A stretch of DNA of 64,000 bases, from NCBI RefSeq assembly GCF_003116095.1, contig NZ_LGRA01000021.1, positions 934,784-998,783 on the forward strand. Reading direction: 5' to 3'. Positions 1 to 8,545 of this stretch are shown here, one piece after another. The notes beneath the pieces were generated by a model. It was not told where the DNA came from, did not search any database, and was given only the letters and a program-made list of their open reading frames with translations. The stretch comes from Azospirillum sp. TSO35-2 (GTDB lineage Bacteria > Pseudomonadota > Alphaproteobacteria > Azospirillales > Azospirillaceae). A program made the translations under genes and the position numbers. Position 1 is the first letter of the stretch; each line of letters opens with the position of its first letter.

Positions 1-2
1 AA

Positions 3-1097
3 CTCGCGACGCGCTGGCGGCCCTACAAGGTGACGAAGATCGTCGATGAAAGCCCGTCGGTCCGCTCCTTTCATCTCCAGCCGGGTGACGGGGCGGGTCT
101 TCTTCCCCATGCCGCCGGTCAGCATCTGCCGATCCGCGTGACGCCGGCGGGCGCGGACAGGCCACTCATACGCACCTACACACTGTCCGTCGCCCCGTCC
201 GACGGTCTGTACCGCATCAGCGTCAAACGCGACGGTGCGGTGTCGCACCACCTTCACGACACCATCCGGGTCGGCGACGTCATCGAGGCGCGCGCCCCCG
301 AAGGCCGGTTCACCATCGACCCGTACGAGACGAGACCCGCGGTCTTGCTGGCGGGAGGGATCGGGATCACCCCGCTGCTGGCGATGCTGCGTCACGTGGT
401 CTACGAGGGGCTGCGCAGGCAGCGGATGCGGCCGGTCATCCTGGTCCAGGCCGCGCGTTCGGCGTCGGATCGTCCCTTCGGGCGGGAGATCGCCGATCTG
501 GTGGACGCCGCGCGGGGAGCGGTGACATGGATCCGGGTGCTGAGCGATCCCGACGGCGCCGAAGCGGGCGTCGACTATGATGCGGCCGGTCGCATCGACA
601 TGGCCCTGCTGACGCGCGTTCTGCCGTTCGACGATTACGACGTCTATCTTTGCGGCCCGCCATCCTTCACACAGGCGCTGTATGACGGGCTGCGGCACGG
701 CGGCATCGACGACAGGCGGATCCACGCCGAAGCCTTCGGACCGTCGTCCTTGCAGCGCACGGCGGATGCCGGGGCCGATGCCGGCGTCGCCTCGCACCGT
801 CGCCCCCCGCCGTCGCCCAAGCCGGTGCCGGTGGCCTTCATGACCGCGCTGAAGGAGGCCCGCTGGACACCGGACTCCGGCACCTTGCTCGAACTGGCGG
901 AAGCGCGCGGCCTGCAGCCCGAGTTCAGTTGCCGCGAGGGCACATGCGGGACCTGCCGGACCAAGCTGCTCAAAGGCACCGTGACATATCTCAAGGAACC
1001 AACCGCGGCTGTCGGCGCCGACGAGGTCCTGATCTGCTGCGCCGTACCGGCCGCGCAGGACGCCGACGAAGAGAACCGCATCCAGCTCGCCCTCTGA
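3..1097 (+). CDS. Ferredoxin-reductase/2Fe-2S ferredoxin fusion protein, 5' end outside window
   Basis: The reading frame is open to the left edge and clearly homologous residues precede the first possible start (GTG at 30), so the gene begins upstream. What is visible is an FNR-type flavoreductase: FAD-binding RTYTLS near codon 60, NAD-binding LLAGGIGITP, and YLCGPPSF. A C-terminal plant-type ferredoxin domain follows, with ligands CREGTCGTC and the last Cys in LICCAVPA. Such reductases pass electrons from NAD(P)H through FAD and the 2Fe-2S cluster to an oxygenase or another acceptor. Its C-terminal tail is closely similar to that of the protein at 25336-26019, whose N-terminus is PNPOx-like; I infer that the missing 5' part here may encode a PNPOx-like domain. 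The CMD-family gene at 1230 follows after 132 bp. The partner is unknown. Confidence 0.85.
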   Translation, partial: LATRWRPYKVTKIVDESPSVRSFHLQPGDGAGLLPHAAGQHLPIRVTPAGADRPLIRTYTLSVAPSDGLYRISVKRDGAVSHHLHDTIRVGDVIEARAPEGRFTIDPYETRPAVLLAGGIGITPLLAMLRHVVYEGLRRQRMRPVILVQAARSASDRPFGREIADLVDAARGAVTWIRVLSDPDGAEAGVDYDAAGRIDMALLTRVLPFDDYDVYLCGPPSFTQALYDGLRHGGIDDRRIHAEAFGPSSLQRTADAGADAGVASHRRPPPSPKPVPVAFMTALKEARWTPDSGTLLELAEARGLQPEFSCREGTCGTCRTKLLKGTVTYLKEPTAAVGADEVLICCAVPAAQDADEENRIQLAL

Positions 1098-1229
1098 CCG
1101 CGTCCCGGGCCCGATTACGACGCCCGCGGCAACAGTCCCTTCCTCCTTTCCGACATTCACCATCGCAGATGGTCGGGACCATCCTGCCGGGGAAGGGAAC
1201 ACCCCTCTTTCACAAACGGAGACAAGACG

Positions 1230-1778
1230 ATGTCCCATATTCCGACGCCCGCGACCATCGACGATGCTCCCGAGGCATCGCGTCCGATCCTGGAATCGGT
1301 GCAGAAGCAGCTCGGCCGCGTGCCGAACATCTTCCGCCTGGTTTCAAACAGCCCGGCGGCGCTGAGCGGCTGGACCGCCTTCCAGGGCGCTCTCGGCAAG
1401 GGCACGCTGCCCCACGCGACCCGCGAGCGGATCGCGCTCGTGATGGCCGAAGTGAACGGATGCGAGTACTGCCTGTCCGCCCACACCTTCACCGGCGGCA
1501 AGTTTGCCAAGCTCGACGAGAGCGAGATCGCGGCCAACCGCCGGGGAAGCTCGAACGACGCCAGGGCGGCGGCGGCGGTCGAGTTCGCCAAGGCCCTCGC
1601 CGTCGCGCGCGGCACCGTCGGACCGCGGGCGATCGAGACGGTGCGCGCCGCCGGCTACAGCGACGCGGAGATCCTCGAGATCATCGGGCATGTCGCGCTG
1701 AACACCTTCACCAACTACGTCAATGAGGCGCTGGACACCGAGATCGATTTCCCCCGCATCGATCACGTCGCCGCCTGA
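1230..1778 (+). CDS. Carboxymuconolactone decarboxylase (CMD)/AhpD-family protein
   Basis: A 182-residue AhpD-like protein. The family signature is plain: C78-E-Y-C81-L-S-A-H85 preceded by a helix with E74, the redox-active Cys pair and His used by alkylhydroperoxidase-type members. This form (VPNIFR near 32, NTFTNYVNE near the C-terminus) belongs to the peroxidase-related/uncharacterised CMD group, not to true 4-carboxymuconolactone decarboxylase, so a role in peroxide or electrophile handling is more likely than ring-cleavage chemistry. The ATG follows a purine-rich ACGGAGACAAG. A paralogue of exactly the same length lies at 30309-30857. DUF1348 and a small gene follow in the same direction, probably one operon. 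Confidence 0.85.
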   Translation: MSHIPTPATIDDAPEASRPILESVQKQLGRVPNIFRLVSNSPAALSGWTAFQGALGKGTLPHATRERIALVMAEVNGCEYCLSAHTFTGGKFAKLDESEIAANRRGSSNDARAAAAVEFAKALAVARGTVGPRAIETVRAAGYSDAEILEIIGHVALNTFTNYVNEALDTEIDFPRIDHVAA

Positions 1779-1851
1779 CAACGGACGGGCGGGCGGCCGG
1801 CTTCCCCCTGCCGCCCATCCTCCCACGCCGCCTGACTCAAAGGAGAACGCC

Positions 1852-2316
1852 ATGTCCCGTCCGCCGCTTCCCCCCTTCACCGAGCAGTCCGCCATCGAAA
1901 AGGTCCGCCTCGCCGAGGACGGCTGGAACAGCCGCGACCCCGCCAAGGTCGCCCTGGCCTACACCGAGGATACCCGTTGGCGGAATCGCGCCGAGTTCGC
2001 GAACGGCCGGGCGGAGGTCGAAGTCTTCCTGACCCGCAAGTGGAACAAGGAACTCGACTATCGGCTGATCAAGGAACTCTGGGCGTTCGCAGGAAACCGC
2101 ATCGCGGTCCGCTACGCCTATGAGTATCACGACGACAGCGGCCAGTGGTTCCGCGCCTACGGCAACGAGAACTGGGAGTTCGCCGAGGATGGCCTGATGC
2201 GCGCCCGGCACGCCAGCATCAACGAGCATCCGATAGCCGAAACCGACCGCCGGTTCCGCTGGCCGCTCGGCCGCCGGCCCGACGACCACCCTGGCCTCAG
2301 CCATTTCGGCTTTTAG
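1852..2316 (+). CDS. DUF1348 family protein (NTF2-like fold), copy 1
   Basis: A 154-residue protein beginning MSRPPLPPFT, with the family blocks LAEDGWNSRDP, RWRNRAEF, FAYEYHDDSG-like (here RYAYEYHDDSG), RAYGNENWEF and PLGRRPDDHPGLS. The start is the ATG after AAAGGAGAACGCC; the frame is open further upstream but nothing conserved lies there. The fold is expected to be a SnoaL/NTF2-like cone. The function of DUF1348 is not established. A second copy at 18889-19353 has the same length and is about three-quarters identical by eye; both sit beside redox enzymes (CMD here, an SDR there). Confidence 0.9.
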   Translation: MSRPPLPPFTEQSAIEKVRLAEDGWNSRDPAKVALAYTEDTRWRNRAEFANGRAEVEVFLTRKWNKELDYRLIKELWAFAGNRIAVRYAYEYHDDSGQWFRAYGNENWEFAEDGLMRARHASINEHPIAETDRRFRWPLGRRPDDHPGLSHFGF

Positions 2317-2345
2317 CACGCTGTCTTCCAAACGAGGATGCCGCC

Positions 2346-2672
2346 ATGGCTGGATTCACGCTCAACGAACGAGCACGATTGTCGATCGAGCTGGCGCTGA
2401 CCGCCGGCAGCGGCGACAGGCCGCTGTTGCAGCAGCAGGACACCGCGGCCAGACGGCTTGGCATGACCGGCGCGGAAATCGACGCGGCGAGACGTGGATC
2501 CAGCTTCGACTTCCACACATCGCAGGCGATCGCTCTGGCGCTCGCGTCGAACGACGAAGATCGCGGGTCGCGGCGCGGGCGGGCGGTGAGGGCCGGGATC
2601 GACGGCCAGGCTTGCCGGAAGATCGAGCATCTGGCGGCGGCCTTCAGGAACCAACCTTCAACGGAGGTCTGA
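2346..2672 (+). CDS. Small helical protein, possibly CMD/AhpD-like without the Cys pair
   Basis: A 108-residue protein starting MAGFTLNERARLS, 29 bp after the DUF1348 gene, with a GAGGATGCCGCC start context. It is mostly alpha-helical by composition. Segments RLSIELALTAGS, RRLGMTGAEIDAARRG and FHTSQAIALALA recall the helices of CMD/AhpD proteins (elements such as LGAT..EI), but the CxxC motif is absent. I therefore treat the family link as tentative. It overlaps nothing and its stop falls just before the next small gene, so it looks like a real member of the 1-2.9 kb operon. Confidence 0.55.
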   Translation: MAGFTLNERARLSIELALTAGSGDRPLLQQQDTAARRLGMTGAEIDAARRGSSFDFHTSQAIALALASNDEDRGSRRGRAVRAGIDGQACRKIEHLAAAFRNQPSTEV

Positions 2673-2676
2673 CATC

Positions 2677-2853
2677 ATGGCATCCGATGTCCAGATTGCG
2701 GCCTCGCAGCCCGTCATGGCCGCTGTGCCGTCGCCACTCTTGCGGTATCTGTTCAAACTCCGTTTGCCGAGTGGCCGCTCATCCGGTTATTACGAAGACG
2801 TTCTAAGGCGCGATCCCAGTATTCGTCCGGAAGTTCTTATGACCATCCTTTGA
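2677..2853 (+). CDS. Small hypothetical protein (58 aa)
   Basis: A short frame beginning MASDVQIAASQP and ending EVLMTIL. The ATG is preceded by ACGGAGGTCTGACATC, a strong ribosome-binding site at good spacing, and the frame starts 5 bp after the previous stop. There is no recognisable domain or membrane segment. It ends 22 bp before the LysR start, so it could also be leader sequence for that gene. Support is the strong RBS and tight spacing only. Confidence 0.4.
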   Translation: MASDVQIAASQPVMAAVPSPLLRYLFKLRLPSGRSSGYYEDVLRRDPSIRPEVLMTIL

Positions 2854-2875
2854 CCGCGCAGGCACGGGGGAACGA

Positions 2876-3766
2876 ATGGATCGTTGGCAGGCGATGCGGA
2901 TTTTCGTGAAGGTCGTCGAGACCGAGAACTTCGCCGAGGCCGCTCGCCACATGCACATGAGCGCGCCGGCGGTAACCCGTGCCGTGGCGTCGCTCGAGGA
3001 CCTGATCGGCACACGGCTGTTCGTTCGCACGACGCGCTCGGTCAAGACGACCGAAGCGGGCGCCCGCTATTTCAAGGATTGCCGCCAGATACTGTCCGAC
3101 ATTGCCGAGGCCGAGGCTGCGGCCGGCGGCTCCTACGCCACGCCGACCGGAACGCTCGCCGTCACGGCGTCGGCGCTGTTCGGGCAGATGTATGCGCTGC
3201 CGATCGTGACCGAGTTTCTGAACAGCTATCCGACGATGCGCGCTCGGACGCTCTTCATCGATCGGCCCGTCAACATCGTCGACGAAGGCATCGATGTCGC
3301 CGTGCGGATCGGCCATCTGCCCGATTCAGGCTTTACGGCCGTCAAGGTCGGTACGGTGCGGCGGGTGATCTGCGGCTCGCCGGCCTATTTCGAGCGCCAT
3401 GGAGTCCCGATGACGCCGGCCGACCTCAAGCATCACCGGATCGCCGCGTCGACGAGTGCATGGGCGTCGCCGGAATGGCGGTTCGCCGGGGATCAGCGGG
3501 TGACGATCGACTCCGTCCTCCAGTGCAACACCAACGAAGCGGTGATCGCGACCGCCGAAAGCGGCTGGGGCCTGACGCGGGTCCTCCATTATCAGATCGG
3601 CCCGGCCCTCCTGGAAGGGGCATTGCAGATCGTGCTCGGCGATCATGAAGAACCGCCGTTGCCCATCCATGTGCTCTACCCCGAGGGGCGTCACGCTCCT
3701 GCGAAGGTCAGAGTCTTTGTCGATCTGGCGGTGGCGCGCCTGCGAGAGAACCGTCTCCTGAACTAG
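2876..3766 (+). CDS. LysR-family transcriptional regulator
   Basis: A 296-residue LTTR. N-terminal winged HTH (residues 1-60: MRIFVKVVETENFAEAARHM, SAPAVTRAVASLED, GTRLFVRTTRSV), then a periplasmic-binding-like effector domain. The sequence style (WQAMRIFVKV, RSVKTTEAGARYF, and CGSPAYFERHGVP) is that of the large CrgA/DmlR-like group, in which effectors are mostly unknown. It is codirectional with the CMD/DUF1348 genes, which is less usual than the divergent LTTR arrangement. A strong hairpin follows the stop codon. Likely target: its own operon or a gene outside the window. Confidence 0.9.
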   Translation: MDRWQAMRIFVKVVETENFAEAARHMHMSAPAVTRAVASLEDLIGTRLFVRTTRSVKTTEAGARYFKDCRQILSDIAEAEAAAGGSYATPTGTLAVTASALFGQMYALPIVTEFLNSYPTMRARTLFIDRPVNIVDEGIDVAVRIGHLPDSGFTAVKVGTVRRVICGSPAYFERHGVPMTPADLKHHRIAASTSAWASPEWRFAGDQRVTIDSVLQCNTNEAVIATAESGWGLTRVLHYQIGPALLEGALQIVLGDHEEPPLPIHVLYPEGRHAPAKVRVFVDLAVARLRENRLLN

Positions 3767-3768
3767 AA

Positions 3769-3798
3769 CGTCGTGCGTTCGATCGGACACGCACGACG
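3769..3798. terminator. Bidirectional terminator hairpin
   Basis: Perfect 10-bp inverted repeat CGTCGTGCGT / ACGCACGACG with a 10-nt loop. It lies 3 bp after the LysR stop at 3766 and between two converging genes (the second LysR ends at 3911). There is no long T-run, as often in GC-rich genomes. Confidence 0.6.
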
Positions 3799-3910
3799 CT
3801 CGGGATCCGTCCTGTGACGAGCGGATCGACGCTTCAAATCGATTCCGCTTCCACGCGATCCGCGCTCGCGGCCTGCCCCGGGCAATTCGTGTGTGCCGAC
3901 CTGCGCCCGC

Positions 3911-4813
3911 CTATTCCCGCGGGCGTTTGAGTTTGGCACTCGACACCGCCCGCCGGACGATGGCGGCGAAGGAGCGCACCGCGGCCGCGCGCTCGCCGTC
4001 CCGCTTCCACAGGATCCCGGGGGTTCGCATGGGCGTCGGGCTTTCCAGCGCGACGATGCGCACGTCCTGCATCTCCGACACGGCCTGCTCCGAAACGATC
4101 GCGGCGATTTCCATCCGGCGCACCAGGCTCAGCATGGCGGCGATCGTGTTGGTCTCCGCCACCACGACCGGTTCGGCACCGACGGACTGGAAGCAGCCGT
4201 CGAGCATCTGCCGGGTCGAGAACTCCCTCGGCAGCAGGACCAGGCTTTGCCGGTGCAGCTCGATGATCCGGATCCGCTTGCGATGGGCAAAGGGATGCTG
4301 GGGGCCGACGGCGAGCACCATTTCCTCGTTGTAGAGCGGCTCGAACCACAGGTCGCGCAGATCCATGGGCCGGTACGCGATTCCGATGTCCAGCGTGTCG
4401 GCTTCGATCCGCTCCTCGATCTCCGCCGCCGACAGCTCCTCCACGGTCACGCGGACCGAGGGATTGTTGGTGAGGAAGGTTGCGAGGCAGGACGGGATCA
4501 GGCTGATGTTGAAGGTGTGGGTGGCGCCGATGCGCACCATGCCGCTGAGGTGCCGCCCCGATCCCTTCAGCGTCCGGATTCCCTCGTCGATCTCGCGCAG
4601 GGCCTTCGTGACGGCGGGAAGCAAGGTCTCGCCCGCCTCCGTCATGACGACGCGCTTGCCGACACGGTCGAACAGGCGGTGGCCGACCTCGTCCTCCAAC
4701 TGCTTGATCTGGTGCGAGAGGGTCGATTGCGTGACGTGCACCTTCTCCGCCGCGTGCGTGAAGTTCAGGCGCTCCGCCAGCGCCGTGAAGTAGCGGAGAT
4801 GCCGCAGTTCCAT
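3911..4813 (-). CDS. LysR-family regulator of the hydroxyquinol cluster
   Basis: A 300-residue LTTR with MELRHLRYFTALAERLNFTHA at the N-terminus and the recognition helix TQSTLSHQIKQLED. This is the CbnR/CatR/BenM-like arrangement common for regulators of ring-cleavage operons. The C-terminal domain (about 90-290) should bind a pathway metabolite. It is divergent from the intradiol dioxygenase gene at 5032, with a 218-bp intergenic region holding a LysR-type dyad at 4873-4889. I infer that it activates the 5032-11690 operon in response to a ring-cleavage intermediate; the effector cannot be read from sequence. Confidence 0.9.
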   Translation of the reverse strand: MELRHLRYFTALAERLNFTHAAEKVHVTQSTLSHQIKQLEDEVGHRLFDRVGKRVVMTEAGETLLPAVTKALREIDEGIRTLKGSGRHLSGMVRIGATHTFNISLIPSCLATFLTNNPSVRVTVEELSAAEIEERIEADTLDIGIAYRPMDLRDLWFEPLYNEEMVLAVGPQHPFAHRKRIRIIELHRQSLVLLPREFSTRQMLDGCFQSVGAEPVVVAETNTIAAMLSLVRRMEIAAIVSEQAVSEMQDVRIVALESPTPMRTPGILWKRDGERAAAVRSFAAIVRRAVSSAKLKRPRE

Positions 4814-4872
4814 GCCCAGAGCCTCCCGGTGAACCCGGCGGCGGCGGCCGTCCAGGCTCCAATCATCGATGC

Positions 4873-4889
4873 CATCGATCGTTACGATG
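4873..4889. promoter_or_regulatory. Candidate LysR operator (T-N11-A dyad)
   Basis: CATCG-N7-CGATG, with the LysR signature T75-N11-A87 inside it, in the divergent LysR/dioxygenase intergenic region, 60 bp upstream of the regulator start and 143 bp upstream of the dioxygenase start. Position and symmetry fit an LTTR recognition site; this is a sequence match only. Confidence 0.45.
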
Positions 4890-5031
4890 AGAATCTATCA
4901 TTTCACCGCTGGTGCGGGAAACGGTAGATCTGGAAGCATTCCGGGGAGCGGACGATACAAGAATCATCCGGGAATGAGCCGCCCCATATCAACGACCGCC
5001 GTCCGACGGTGGCATTCCCAAGGGGGGAACG

Positions 5032-5913
5032 ATGCGCCAGTTCAACGAATCCAGCATCACCGACGCGGTGCTCGCCCGTTTCGCCGCGTGCGACGATCCG
5101 CGGTTCAAGACCATCATGACCGCGCTCGTCCGCCACATGCACGACTTCGTCCGCGAGGTGGACCTGACGGAGGCGGAGTGGATGGCCGGCATCCAGTTCC
5201 TGACGGCGACCGGGCAGACCTGCACCGACAGGCGGCAGGAATTCATCCTGCTCTCCGACACCCTGGGCGTGTCGATGCTGGTGGATGCGATCAACAACCG
5301 CAAGCCCGCGGGTGCGCTGGAGTCGGCGGTGCAGGGCCCCTATTATTGGGAAGGCGCTCCCGAACGGCCGCTCGGCAGCGATCTGGCCGAGGGGGTCAAG
5401 GGTGAGCCGGCCTTCTATTCCGGCCGCGTCCTGACACTCGACGGCGCCCCGGTGGCGGGCGCGCTGCTCGACGTCTGGTCGGGCGACGGCGAGGGAAACT
5501 ACGACATGCAGTTGCCCGGCCAGACGCAGATGCTGGCGCGAGGCAAGCTGCGCACCGACGCGGAAGGCCGGTACCGGTTCCGCTCGATCCGGCCGGCCTC
5601 CTACCCGGTTCCGACCGACGGCCCGGTCGGCACGATGCTGAACCGGATGGGGCGCCATCCCTACCGGCCCGGCCACATCCACATGATCGTCTCCGCGCCC
5701 GGCTTCCAGACGGTCACGACGCAGCTGTTCGTGGCGGGCGACGCGTATCTCGATTCCGACGCGGTGTTCGGCGTCAAGGAGTCGCTGATCATCGATTTCC
5801 GCCGGCACGAGCCGGGCATCGCTCCCACGGGAGAGGCGATGAGCGTCCCCTTCCACACGGTCGAGCATGACTTCGTGCTCTGCCCGGTGATGGAACCGGC
5901 CCTGCAGACCTGA
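5032..5913 (+). CDS. Intradiol ring-cleavage dioxygenase, probably hydroxyquinol 1,2-dioxygenase
   Basis: A 293-residue non-haem Fe(III) dioxygenase. The N-terminal helical dimerisation domain (1-100) is followed by the beta-sandwich core. The four iron ligands are visible at the family spacing: Y157 (GNYD), Y191 (YPVPTDGP), H215 and H217 (GHIHM). The 34/24/2 spacing matches hydroxyquinol dioxygenases closely. It would open hydroxyquinol (benzene-1,2,4-triol) between carbons 1 and 2 to give maleylacetate, which the reductase at 10614 then reduces; that pairing is the main reason for preferring hydroxyquinol over catechol. The ATG follows AAGGGGGGAACG. First gene of the operon. Confidence 0.88.
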   Translation: MRQFNESSITDAVLARFAACDDPRFKTIMTALVRHMHDFVREVDLTEAEWMAGIQFLTATGQTCTDRRQEFILLSDTLGVSMLVDAINNRKPAGALESAVQGPYYWEGAPERPLGSDLAEGVKGEPAFYSGRVLTLDGAPVAGALLDVWSGDGEGNYDMQLPGQTQMLARGKLRTDAEGRYRFRSIRPASYPVPTDGPVGTMLNRMGRHPYRPGHIHMIVSAPGFQTVTTQLFVAGDAYLDSDAVFGVKESLIIDFRRHEPGIAPTGEAMSVPFHTVEHDFVLCPVMEPALQT

Positions 5914-5998
5914 CCCGCAGGGCCAAGCCGCGAGAGGGCGGTGGCAACGGCCACGCCCCCCGGCACCCGATCCGCTTCAAAAATCTCGGAGAGTTGCG

Positions 5999-6751
5999 AT
6001 GCGCAGCGAGATCTGCCGCAGTGATGCGGACAGCATCCGTATCCATGGGCTCGACCTTGTCACCGACATCCTCGGCAAGGTCGACCTCGGCCAGATGGCG
6101 TTCCTGGAGATCTGGGGGCGTCTGCCGGATCCACGGGAGGACGCCGTCTTCAACGCGCTGATCGTCGCCCTGGTCGAGCATGGCCTGACCCCCAGCGTGC
6201 TCGCGGCCCGGCTGACCTATCTCGGCGCGCCGGACTCGCTCCAGGCCGCGGTGGCCGCGGGGCTCAGCGGCGTCGGCACGGTTTTCGTCGGCAGCATCGA
6301 GGGCGCGGCACGCCTGCTTCAGGAGGCCCGGCCGGCGGACGCCACGGCGGAGCAGCGGCAAGCCCTGGCCCGGGACATCGTGGCGCGCTTCAAGGCCGAA
6401 AAGCGGATCATTCCCGGCCTGGGCCATCCGATCCACAAGCAGGCTGACCCGCGCACCGCCCGCCTGCTCGCCATCGCGGCGGAGAACGGCTTCCGCGGCG
6501 GCCATGTGATGCTGCTGGAGGCTGTGGCGGACGAGGCCGAGCGGTCGCTCGGGCGTCACCTGCCGATCAACGTTTCCGGCGCCATCGGCGCCATCGCCAG
6601 CGAACTGGGCCTCGACTGGCGTGTGAGCCGCGGCATCGGGCTGATCGCCCGCACGATCGGGCTGGTCGCCCATCTGCTGGAGGAAATCCGCTCGCCGCTG
6701 GCCCGGGACCTCTGGCTGCGCACCGAGCACGAGGCGCAGGAGCCCGGTTGA
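5999..6751 (+). CDS. Citryl-CoA-lyase-like protein (short citrate-synthase fold)
   Basis: A 250-residue protein of the citrate synthase superfamily, shorter than true citrate synthases (about 370-430), as in citryl-CoA lyase. Visible motifs: IHGLDLVTDILGKV (N-terminal His region), FLEIWGRLPD, and the active-site block GLGHPIHKQADPR followed by RTARLL. These enzymes perform Claisen or retro-Claisen chemistry on a citrate-like acyl-CoA. It lies between the dioxygenase and an acyl-CoA ligase and its stop overlaps a possible upstream TTG of the ligase frame. This suggests a ligase/lyase pair acting on a tricarboxylate-like intermediate. It is not part of the textbook hydroxyquinol route. Confidence 0.75.
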   Translation: MRSEICRSDADSIRIHGLDLVTDILGKVDLGQMAFLEIWGRLPDPREDAVFNALIVALVEHGLTPSVLAARLTYLGAPDSLQAAVAAGLSGVGTVFVGSIEGAARLLQEARPADATAEQRQALARDIVARFKAEKRIIPGLGHPIHKQADPRTARLLAIAAENGFRGGHVMLLEAVADEAERSLGRHLPINVSGAIGAIASELGLDWRVSRGIGLIARTIGLVAHLLEEIRSPLARDLWLRTEHEAQEPG

Positions 6752-6798
6752 CCGTCATCCGGCCTTCCACACCATCCGCTTTTCCAGGGGGCTCCCCC

Positions 6799-8454
6799 AT
6801 GCCGACCGCTACGCCGACCGATCTCAAGCCACGCGACGTCCTCGCCCTCCATCCGCCGCACCGGGACACGATCCCGACACTGCTGGCCTCCCGCCGCGCC
6901 ACCGGCCCCGACCGCCCGGCCCTGCTGTTCGAAGGCCGCACCTGGAGCTACGCCCAGATCGACGACGCGAGCGGCGTGCTGGCGCGTGCCCTGGTGCTGC
7001 GCGGCATCCGCAAGGGGGACCGCATCGGGCTCGTCTCGTCGAACGGCGACGTGGCCCTGCTGATGTTCCTCGCCACGGCGAAGGCCGGCGCCGTCTTCGT
7101 GCCGATGAACCCCGGCCTGACCGACGCCGAGCTGTCCTACATCCTCCGCCACTGCCGCCCGACCGCCGTCGCCTGCCAGACCGCCGACCTGGAGCGGGTC
7201 GAGCGCATCACCGGGTCCTTCGACGAGGTTCCCTGGCTTCTGCCGCTCGACGAGATCGGCGGGGCCGCCGCCGACGTCGCCGGGGTCACGGCACACATCG
7301 AGCGCTACGCAGGGCCGAACGGCGCCATCGACCTTCCGGAACCGCAGCCGGACGACGCCGCCGTGGTCATCTACACCTCGGGCACCACCGGCTTCCCGAA
7401 GGGCGTCGTCCACAGCCAGAAGAACTACGTCTGGGCGGCCGAGGCCTTCGTGGAGCGCATGCACCTCCAGCCGTCCGACCGGCTGCTGACGGTGCTGCCC
7501 ATCTTCCACATCAACGCCCTGTTCTACTCCTGGGGCGGCGCGCTGGCGGCCGGCGCGGCGATGATCACGACGTCCCGCTTCAGCGCGTCGCGCCTGTGGC
7601 GGCTGGCGGCGGAAACCGGGGCGACGGTGTTCAACATCCTGGCGGCGCTGGGCAACATCCTGGCCAACCGGCCGCGCGGCGAGTTCGACCCCGGTCACCG
7701 CATCACCCGAATCTACGGCGGGCCGATCAGCGCGGAGATGATGCGGGTCTTCCAGCAGGAGTTCCACGTCCCCACCCTGATCGAGGGCTACGGGATGTCG
7801 GAGATCCCCGGCGCCTGCAACAACCCGTTCGAAGGTCCGCACAAGGTCGGCAGCATCGGCCGGCCCGCGCGCCATCCGCGCTTCGACGACCCCTTCGTCG
7901 AGCTGCGCATCGTGGACGAGGACGGACGCGACGTGCCGGTCGGCGACATGGGCGAGCTGCTCGTCAAGACGCCGATCATGGCGCTGCACTATCTCGACGA
8001 TCCCGAACAGACGCGCGCGGCGATGCAGGACGGCTGGTTCCGCACCGGCGACTATGTCCGGCGGGACGAGGACGGCTACCATTACTTCGTCGCCCGCAAG
8101 CGGGACATCATCCGCCGCCGGGGCGAGAACATCTCGGGCGCCGAACTCGACCGCATCCTGTCCGAACATCCCGGCATCCTGGAGGCCGCCACCATCGGCG
8201 TGCCGTCGGAACTGGGCGAGGAGGAGATCATGGCGGTGCTGGTCCCCCGCGCCGATCCACCGCCCGCCGAGGCGATCGTCGAGTGGTGCAACGGCCGGAT
8301 GGCGGCGATGAAGATCCCCCGCTTCGTCGTCTTCGTGAACGCGCTGCCGCACACCTCCTCCCACCGGGTGGAGAAATACCGCCTCAAGCAGGACCCGTCC
8401 CTGCTGGCGCGGGCCTTCGATCGCGAGCGCCGGGCCTCGGCACCGGTCCATTGA
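6799..8454 (+). CDS. AMP-forming acyl-CoA ligase (CaiC/cyclohexanecarboxylate-CoA-ligase-like)
   Basis: A 551-residue ANL-superfamily ligase that activates a carboxylic acid through an acyl-adenylate. Key motifs: P-loop-like YTSGTTGFPKGV, IYGGPISAEMMRVF, GYGMSEIPG, the hinge region TGDYVRRDEDGYHYFVARK, and RRRGENISGAELDR with the A8 glycine; the catalytic Lys region lies near KYRLKQ. The ATG at 6799 has AGGGGG at good spacing; an in-frame TTG at 6748 overlapping the previous stop is possible but precedes non-conserved residues. The substrate is unknown. The closest style is CaiC-like ligases. Its place next to a citryl-CoA-lyase-like gene suggests a two-step activation and cleavage. Confidence 0.88.
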   Translation: MPTATPTDLKPRDVLALHPPHRDTIPTLLASRRATGPDRPALLFEGRTWSYAQIDDASGVLARALVLRGIRKGDRIGLVSSNGDVALLMFLATAKAGAVFVPMNPGLTDAELSYILRHCRPTAVACQTADLERVERITGSFDEVPWLLPLDEIGGAAADVAGVTAHIERYAGPNGAIDLPEPQPDDAAVVIYTSGTTGFPKGVVHSQKNYVWAAEAFVERMHLQPSDRLLTVLPIFHINALFYSWGGALAAGAAMITTSRFSASRLWRLAAETGATVFNILAALGNILANRPRGEFDPGHRITRIYGGPISAEMMRVFQQEFHVPTLIEGYGMSEIPGACNNPFEGPHKVGSIGRPARHPRFDDPFVELRIVDEDGRDVPVGDMGELLVKTPIMALHYLDDPEQTRAAMQDGWFRTGDYVRRDEDGYHYFVARKRDIIRRRGENISGAELDRILSEHPGILEAATIGVPSELGEEEIMAVLVPRADPPPAEAIVEWCNGRMAAMKIPRFVVFVNALPHTSSHRVEKYRLKQDPSLLARAFDRERRASAPVH

Positions 8455-8545
8455 CGCACCGGCGCTGACCGGGGCCGCAACCGGGTGCAGCCCCGCATGC
8501 GGCTGGCAGAACACCGAAAACAAAGCATCATCAAGGAGGAACGCC

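Noticed and set aside
1230..1778. 4-carboxymuconolactone decarboxylase of the protocatechuate pathway
   Set aside because: The length (182 aa), CxxC-x3-H motif and lack of other protocatechuate genes fit the AhpD-like group instead.
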